Below are positions 61,753 through 64,000 of a stretch of 64,000 nt of DNA, piece by piece; position 1 is the stretch's first letter, and every line of letters begins with the position of its first letter. The position numbers and the translations under genes are program-made. Location: assembly GCF_000308775.1 (NCBI RefSeq), contig NZ_BAGJ01000087.1:1-64000 (forward strand), in the 5' to 3' direction. Source of the DNA: Nocardia testacea NBRC 100365 (GTDB taxonomy: Bacteria > Actinomycetota > Actinomycetes > Mycobacteriales > Mycobacteriaceae). The notes under the pieces were generated by a model, which worked only from the letters and a program-made list of their open reading frames with translations, did not search any database and was not told the origin of the DNA.

Positions 61753-62916
61753 ATGACGTCGCAATTCACCGTTTCCGGCCTCACCAAGACCTACGGCGCG
61801 AATATCGTCGTCGACCAGCTCGATCTCACCATCGAGGAGGGTGAATTCCTGGTCCTGTTGGGGCCCAGCGGATGTGGGAAGACCACGACCCTGCGGTGTC
61901 TGGCCGGCCTGGAGAATCCCCAGGGCGGTTCCATCGCGTTCAAGGACCACACGGTATTCGACGCCGCTGCCCGCGTGAACGTGCCCGCGCACAAACGCAA
62001 TATCGGCATGGTCTTCCAGTCGTATGCGCTGTGGCCGCATATGACGGTGCGCAAGAACATCGGCTATCCGCTGAAAGTGCGCAAGATGAAGGAAGCCGTC
62101 GCCGAGGGCGCGGTGGAAGCCGCCGCCCAAATGGTCGACTGCGGGCAACTGCTCGACCGCTACCCCTCGCAGCTCAGCGGCGGCCAGCAGCAGCGGGTCG
62201 CGGTGGCCCGCGGCCTGGTGGCGCGGCCCGATCTGGTGCTCTTCGACGAGCCGCTCAGCAATCTGGACGCCCGTCTGCGCGATCAGGTGCGCACCCAGAT
62301 CCACCGGCTGCACCAGCAGCTCGGTTTCACCGCGGTGTTCGTCACCCACGACCAGTCCGAGGCCTTCGCACTCGGCGACCGTCTGGCCATCATGAAATCG
62401 GGCAGGATCGAACAGTACGACACGCCGGAACGAGTGTTCGAGAACCCGATATCGGACTATGTCGCCGCCTTCATCGGGATGAGCAACCGGTTGTCGCTGC
62501 GGCGCGGCCACGAGGGCTGGAGCACCGCGGCGGGGGATCCGATCGATCTCACCCACGCGGTGGTCCGTGAACGTGCCCACGAGGGCAGCGCCGCGGTGGC
62601 CAGGTTGCGGCCCGACGATGTCGTGCTGCACGCCACGGCCGATGAGGTACCGCTGGGCAATGTGGCGCTGCACGCCGAACTCGTCACCTACGAATACGGC
62701 GGCCGCTATTTCGATGTCACCGTCGAAACCGGCGGTGAACAGCTGATCCTGCGCGCGCCCGCGGCCCAGCACAGTTCGGCGCTGCGCGGGAGCCGGCCGG
62801 GAGCGCCGCTGGTGGTGAGCTTCTCGCCGGCGAGCCTTCGGGTCTTCCCGGCCTCGGGTGAGACCCCGGTCGCGGCCCCCGAGCCGGTGGCCGTCCCGGC
62901 GGGAGGGAACGCCTGA
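61753..62916 (+). CDS. ABC importer ATP-binding protein (FbpC/PotA-like)
   Basis: 387 residues. Walker [11 protein letters not shown]-loop [13 protein letters not shown], signature [15 protein letters not shown], Walker [18 protein letters not shown]-loop [11 protein letters not shown]-terminal TOBE-like regulatory domain runs from about 250. This class energises Fe(III), spermidine, thiamine, phosphonate or opine-type importers. TGATG overlap with the permease gene. Confidence 0.93.
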   Translation: MTSQFTVSGLTKTYGANIVVDQLDLTIEEGEFLVLLGPSGCGKTTTLRCLAGLENPQGGSIAFKDHTVFDAAARVNVPAHKRNIGMVFQSYALWPHMTVRKNIGYPLKVRKMKEAVAEGAVEAAAQMVDCGQLLDRYPSQLSGGQQQRVAVARGLVARPDLVLFDEPLSNLDARLRDQVRTQIHRLHQQLGFTAVFVTHDQSEAFALGDRLAIMKSGRIEQYDTPERVFENPISDYVAAFIGMSNRLSLRRGHEGWSTAAGDPIDLTHAVVRERAHEGSAAVARLRPDDVVLHATADEVPLGNVALHAELVTYEYGGRYFDVTVETGGEQLILRAPAAQHSSALRGSRPGAPLVVSFSPASLRVFPASGETPVAAPEPVAVPAGGNA

Positions 62917-64000
62917 TGGCCACCGTGTCCACGACCACCGCGGGCCGTTCGTTCGCCGTCCCGGCGCAGTGGCGCTCCCGCCTGGGCTACCTCGCCCTGC
63001 TGGCCGTCCTGGGTTATCTGGTGGTGCTGCCGATGATCCGGCTGCAATCGCTGGCCTTCGAGGACGGCGCCCGCGGCTATCGCGCGCAGTACACCCGCTT
63101 CGGTATCGGCGAGACCATCCAGACCACCATCGCGCTGGCGCTGGGGTCGCTGGTGATCGCGATGGTGCTCGGCACCCTGCTCGCCTTCGCCGCGAGCCGG
63201 CTGCCCGATCGGCTCGGTTTCCTGCGGATCATTCCGATCCTGCCGATCGTGATGCCGGCGGTGGCCAATATCGTCGGCTGGGCGTTCCTGCTGTCGCCGG
63301 GGCCGGGCTATCTGAATGTGCTGCTGCGGAAACTGCCGTGGTGGAGCGGTTCGGACTCCGGGCCGATCGATGTCTACACGGTGCCGTGGATCATCATCCT
63401 GACCGGTTTCGGACTGACCTCGTTCGTCTACCTGTTCGTCAGCGCCGGCATGCAGAACATCCGCGCCGAACATCTGGAAGCCGCGCAGATCAGTGGATCG
63501 TCGACCACCGGCGTGTTCTTCCGGGTGGTGCTGCCGCTGTTGCGCCCCTCGCTGATCTACGGCGGCGGTATCGCCCTGCTGCTCGGGCTGGGGCAGTTCA
63601 CCGGGCCGCTGCTGCTCGGGCAGAACTACGGCGTGAAGGTGCTGACCACCGAGATGTACCGGCGGGTGTCGGAATCACCCTCGAATTTCGCCGCCGCCGC
63701 GGCGGCCGGCTCCCCGCTGGTGATCTTCGGTCTGGTGCTGGTGCTGATCCAGAAAGGTCTGCTGGGCAACCAGTCCCGGTTCGTCACGCACGGCGGCAAG
63801 GCCTTCGCCCCGGCGGGCGGACGGTCACTGTGGGCCACCCTGACCATCGTCGTCTACGCGCTGTTCGCACTGGTCATCCCACTGATCGGGCTGGTCATCG
63901 TGTCGTTGACGCCCTACTGGTCGGGTTCGCTGTCGTGGGATCTGCTGACGCTGGACAACTTTCGCACCCTGGCCGCCGACAATGCCATTGTGGAATCGGT
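62916..64000 (+). CDS. ABC importer permease, FbpB-like (partial, continues beyond window)
   Basis: 361 codons visible and still open at the edge. Starts [16 protein letters not shown] at the ATPase stop. Transmembrane helices at about 24-42, 68-90 and 100-125, then the inner-membrane-component EAA loop EHLEAAQISGSSTTGVFFRVVLPLLRPSL. After a second hydrophobic set a new domain begins near residue 305 (LWATLTIVVYALFALVIPLIGLVIVS), so it is probably a tandem two-domain permease like FbpB. Confidence 0.9.
   Translation, partial: MATVSTTTAGRSFAVPAQWRSRLGYLALLAVLGYLVVLPMIRLQSLAFEDGARGYRAQYTRFGIGETIQTTIALALGSLVIAMVLGTLLAFAASRLPDRLGFLRIIPILPIVMPAVANIVGWAFLLSPGPGYLNVLLRKLPWWSGSDSGPIDVYTVPWIIILTGFGLTSFVYLFVSAGMQNIRAEHLEAAQISGSSTTGVFFRVVLPLLRPSLIYGGGIALLLGLGQFTGPLLLGQNYGVKVLTTEMYRRVSESPSNFAAAAAAGSPLVIFGLVLVLIQKGLLGNQSRFVTHGGKAFAPAGGRSLWATLTIVVYALFALVIPLIGLVIVSLTPYWSGSLSWDLLTLDNFRTLAADNAIVES

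Noticed and set aside
1..64000. tRNA or rRNA genes, CRISPR arrays, insertion sequences, att sites
   Set aside because: No repeat-spacer pattern, transposase, integrase or cloverleaf-like sequence was noticed; small RNAs cannot be excluded by eye.

Overview
The window is high-GC actinobacterial DNA, most consistent with Nocardia or a close relative. The evidence is the strong third-position GC bias, many GTG starts, a mycobacterial-style nuo operon preceded by an orphan receiver gene, an EthA-type monooxygenase, a complete ectABCD operon, a conservon, and an Erm-type methyltransferase. No tRNA, rRNA, CRISPR array, transposase or phage gene was seen. All family calls are from reading motifs; no database search was run.

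Layout. 1-7.1 kb (minus strand): nuoABCDEFG, with nuoG cut by the window edge, and a receiver-like gene upstream of nuoA. 7.3-11.6 kb: a Nudix hydrolase, then a minus-strand conservon (NIT-domain sensor kinase, roadblock, DUF742, Ras-like GTPase). 11.7-16.5 kb: an aldehyde dehydrogenase facing a divergent DUF779 gene, a small lipoprotein, and a TetR/NAD-reductase divergent pair with a visible operator. 16.8-21.7 kb: EthA-like Baeyer-Villiger monooxygenase, CoA-disulfide-reductase-like flavoprotein, zinc-ribbon PP2C phosphatase and a small conserved protein. 21.8-22.6 kb: decayed remnants of a two-component system. 22.6-25.8 kb: ectABCD, preceded by 11-bp direct repeats resembling MtrA-type boxes. 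25.9-28.5 kb: an erm-like methyltransferase and an MFS exporter. 28.7-35.4 kb: a large Sel1-repeat protein, a PhoD-like phosphatase, a CYP157-like P450, an ABC-exporter remnant and a PucR/CdaR-type regulator. 35.6-41.1 kb: a five-gene Liv-type ABC importer plus a secreted protein. 41.2-45.2 kb: YeiH/LysR pair, enoyl-CoA hydratase, homogentisate-dioxygenase-like cupin. 45.3-54.3 kb: esterase, NAD-binding protein, DUF1772 protein with a divergent MarR, a second MFS exporter, a secreted propeller-like protein, a YdcF-like protein, an NTF2-like protein, and an SDR/MerR pair with a textbook MerR promoter.

54.4-64 kb holds the most system-like unit. Two divergent transcripts share a promoter region at 59.8 kb with a palindrome on the predicted start site. 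The leftward arm encodes an iron-sulfur flavin oxidoreductase, a solute-binding lipoprotein, an SDR and an FAD dehydrogenase. The rightward arm encodes a paralogous solute-binding lipoprotein, an SDR, an ABC ATPase and a large permease running off the window. It looks like uptake plus reductive/oxidative processing of one unidentified compound, served by two binding proteins.

Regulation is unusually readable. There are candidate operators for TetR, MerR, MarR and PucR pairs, a perfect 31-bp palindrome at 30.65 kb that partly recurs upstream of the EthA-like gene, and several bidirectional terminators, including a triple stem-loop block at 54.3 kb.
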